From an uncultured Bacteroides sp. (GTDB taxonomy: Bacteria; Bacteroidota; Bacteroidia; Bacteroidales; Bacteroidaceae), in NCBI GenBank assembly GCA_900557355.1, contig USSR01000226.1, positions 1 to 9,409 on the forward strand: a stretch of 9,409 bases of DNA, read 5' to 3'. A model generated the notes under the pieces. The model did no database searches, had not been told where the DNA came from, and saw only the letters and a list, made by a program, of their open reading frames with translations. A program made the translations under genes and the position numbers. The stretch's first letter is position 1. Each line of letters begins with the position of its first letter. Shown one piece after another: positions 7,594 through 9,409 of this stretch.

Positions 7594-7631
7594 TGGTAAG
7601 ATGTCCGTTGATGGCATAGCACACCTTGCCA
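7594..7631. terminator. Imperfect inverted repeat between convergent genes, possible bidirectional terminator
   Basis: TGGTAAGATGT (7594-7604) can pair with ACACCTTGCCA (7621-7631) as an 11-position stem with one G-T pair and one mismatch, around a 16-nt loop. It sits in the 94-bp gap between the converging regulator and sulfatase-maturase genes, where a shared terminator is expected. There is no strong T run on either side, so it is at best a weak intrinsic terminator. Confidence 0.3.
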
Positions 7632-7658
7632 GAAGTAGAATATTCACAACTCTCTCTT

Positions 7659-8882
7659 TCAACTTTTATTCACCATATGCATCACATTCGCTGGTGCACG
7701 CTCATGCATCAATTCATTTTTCATATAATCCATATACGGAGCCACATGCTTAAAGAAACGATAATACCCACGGCACAAATAGTTCAAACCCTCTTCACCG
7801 GAAGAAGTCCTGCAGAAACGATTCTTCGGGCATTCACCATTACAAGCAAACAAAAATTCACATTCTTTACATTGCGTAGGTAACGATTCATGCTTCATCC
7901 GACCGAAAGCAGCCTGACGTTCGCCATACATCATTTCAGTCAGCGTTTGAGTATGAATATTACCTAGTTTAAACTCAGGGAATACAAAATGATCACATGA
8001 ATAAACATCTCCGTTGAACTCCATCACACCCGCATGACCACAGTTACGAGACATCGTACAAACCCCGGGCTGTTCACCCATCCAATTAGCCAATGTGGAG
8101 TCGAATAACTGAATATAAAAACTCCCCACATCTGCACGAACCCATTCATCGAAAATCGTACATAAGAAATTACCCCATTGCTCAGGACTCACTGAAAAAT
8201 CGGCAAGATCAACAGCACCGGATTGAGAAGTCGAAGCCAGATGACGTCCATCACGATGAGAAAAAAGACGTTCCACAATAGGAGTAAACTGAATATAACG
8301 GCAATCCAGTTCTTTAAAAAAATGATAAAACTCCAAAGGATAATCGGCATTATAATCATTCACAACGGCCATCCCGTTCCACTCAACACCGTGCTTCTTC
8401 AGCAAACTTATGCCATGCATCACTTTCACAAAAGAAGGCATGCCCTGCCTGTTATGTCTATATTCATCATGAAACTCCTGAGGACCATCTATAGAGATAC
8501 CGACAAGCCAATTGTGCTCACGAAAAAATTCACACCATTCATCAGTCAGTAAAGTACCGTTAGTCTGTATACAGTTATCGATGGTTCGTCCACCCCCGTA
8601 CTTCTTCTGTAGTTCCATCGCTTTCTTATAAAAAGAGACAGGACGCATCAGCGTCTCTCCGCCATGCCAGGTGAAAAGAACCTGGGGCATCGTCTGAGAA
8701 TTAAGATACTGCTCGATAAACTTTTCTAAGAGTTCTTCGCTCATCACATGTTTAGGTAAGTCCTTATAAAGATTTGACTTTTCAAGATAATAACAATAAT
8801 CACATGCAAGATTACAAACGGCACCCACAGGCTTCAACATTACATAGAGCGGGCGGGAAAAAGGCATTATAGTTGTACTCAT
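7659..8882 (-). CDS. chuR: Anaerobic sulfatase-maturating enzyme (radical SAM, SPASM)
   Basis: This is a 407-residue cytoplasmic radical SAM enzyme that oxidises the active-site Ser or Cys of type I sulfatases to C-alpha-formylglycine, using S-adenosylmethionine and no oxygen. The SAM cluster motif is C23-x3-C27-x2-C30, followed by WHGGE (72-76), the SAM-contact motif. The C-terminal SPASM region holds the eight cysteines expected for two auxiliary 4Fe-4S clusters: C275, C281, C296, C338, C341, C347, C351 and C370, with spacing matching that recalled for the Clostridium perfringens enzyme. Asp297, directly after C296, matches the proposed catalytic base there. Length and sequence are very close to the B. 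thetaiotaomicron enzyme (chuR, about 414 residues) from memory. It begins 9 bp after the sulfatase stop, so the two are co-transcribed and the upstream sulfatase is an obvious client. The start is the first ATG, with a weak ribosome site. Confidence 0.97.
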   Translation of the reverse strand: MSTTIMPFSRPLYVMLKPVGAVCNLACDYCYYLEKSNLYKDLPKHVMSEELLEKFIEQYLNSQTMPQVLFTWHGGETLMRPVSFYKKAMELQKKYGGGRTIDNCIQTNGTLLTDEWCEFFREHNWLVGISIDGPQEFHDEYRHNRQGMPSFVKVMHGISLLKKHGVEWNGMAVVNDYNADYPLEFYHFFKELDCRYIQFTPIVERLFSHRDGRHLASTSQSGAVDLADFSVSPEQWGNFLCTIFDEWVRADVGSFYIQLFDSTLANWMGEQPGVCTMSRNCGHAGVMEFNGDVYSCDHFVFPEFKLGNIHTQTLTEMMYGERQAAFGRMKHESLPTQCKECEFLFACNGECPKNRFCRTSSGEEGLNYLCRGYYRFFKHVAPYMDYMKNELMHERAPANVMHMVNKS

Positions 8883-8891
8883 GTTCTTAAT

Positions 8892-9409
8892 TTAATCTAT
8901 AGTAACCATACTCCCCCACCAATCTTTATTTGGTTTCCAATCAGGAGAAAGCATTTGCTTACGAAGTTTCTCCTGCTTCTGCAGCACAGCCGTCCGCCAC
9001 GTCAATTTCACCTGAGCTTCTTTCAGAGGATTATATTCAGAATCTGCAACAGGTAATTTCGCATCAACTTCAATCAACCAAGCATCAAGCAATGTTTTCA
9101 GTTCTCTAACTTTCTCAGGATATTGAATATTAAGTGGTTCGCTCTCACTTATATCCATCGCTAAATTATATAATTCGCAACGCTGGTCTTCATAATAATA
9201 AATCAACTTCCAATCTCCCCGACGAATGATGGATGAGGGCTCACCTCCCTGATTTCCATAATGCGGATAGTGCCAGAACAAGGAACGGCCGGGTGTCTTT
9301 CCATCTCTGACCACAGGCATCAAACTGACTCCATCCCTGTGTTGTTCGGGCACTGCCGAAAGCCCGGCAAAGTCGAGTATCGTCGGATAAAAATCAGTAC
9401 CGATGACCG
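8892..9409 (-). CDS. Type I (arylsulfatase-like) sulfatase, C-terminal part
   Basis: The last 171 residues of a sulfatase are present; the frame stays open to the window edge, so the N-terminus with the C/S-x-P-x-R active site lies outside. Family landmarks are TDFYPTILDFAGL near the start of the fragment, then the C-terminal subdomain sequence RGDWKLIYYYED followed by CELYNLAMDISESEPLN, which is typical of formylglycine sulfatases of sulfatase family S1. A GTG at 9353 could be mistaken for a start but lies in the middle of this conserved region. These enzymes are usually exported and remove sulfate esters from glycans. It is translated just upstream of the sulfatase-maturating enzyme, 9 bp apart, so substrate and maturase are made together. 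The S1 subfamily and the target sulfate position cannot be judged without the active-site half. Confidence 0.92.
   Translation of the reverse strand, partial: VIGTDFYPTILDFAGLSAVPEQHRDGVSLMPVVRDGKTPGRSLFWHYPHYGNQGGEPSSIIRRGDWKLIYYYEDQRCELYNLAMDISESEPLNIQYPEKVRELKTLLDAWLIEVDAKLPVADSEYNPLKEAQVKLTWRTAVLQKQEKLRKQMLSPDWKPNKDWWGSMVTID

Noticed and set aside
7626..7883. An 85-codon plus-strand frame opposite the 3' end of the maturase gene
   Set aside because: It is antisense to the conserved SPASM region, which fully explains the sequence.
9351..9353. GTG as a start codon for the sulfatase fragment
   Set aside because: The same frame continues upstream to the window edge with conserved sulfatase sequence (TDFYPTILDFAGL), so this codon is an internal Val.

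Overview
The window looks like a chromosomal carbohydrate-utilisation segment from a gut Bacteroides or a close relative. Four observations support this. Promoters match the Bacteroides -33/-7 type (TTTG and TAnnTTTG) rather than -35/-10. Shine-Dalgarno sequences are mostly weak. The genes include large exported family 2 glycoside hydrolases and an AraC-type regulator. The radical SAM enzyme is very close to the B. thetaiotaomicron sulfatase maturase as I remember it. No RNA gene, insertion sequence, CRISPR array or origin was seen.

Left block, minus strand (about 6571 down to 1): a predicted promoter drives a three-gene operon. It runs from a 1087-residue GH2 enzyme with a C-terminal F5/8 type C (CBM-like) domain, to a 926-residue GH2 lipoprotein that is its paralogue, to a sugar porter family MFS permease cut by the window edge. 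The logic is to cleave glycosides outside the inner membrane and import the released sugar. No SusC/SusD pair is visible here.

Centre (6517-6682): a 166-bp divergent control region holds a promoter for each direction and a direct repeat (ATGTAA at a 21-bp period) abutting the -33 element of the GH2 operon. This is a plausible site for the divergently encoded AraC-family regulator (6683-7564, plus strand).

Right block, minus strand (9409 down to 7659): the C-terminal 171 residues of a type I sulfatase are followed 9 bp later by a complete anaerobic sulfatase-maturating enzyme, which converts the sulfatase active-site Ser/Cys to formylglycine. This unit is convergent with the regulator, with an imperfect inverted repeat in the 94-bp gap. 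The two blocks together suggest use of a sulfated glycan, but they are separate transcription units and the shared substrate is inference.

The most interesting points are the unusual GH2 pair (HE(I/V)GQY around the nucleophile, a divergent acid/base motif in the larger enzyme, and a shared C-terminal domain with a WQWWD signature) and the candidate operator. Coding density is high and no gene-free stretch exceeds 170 bp.
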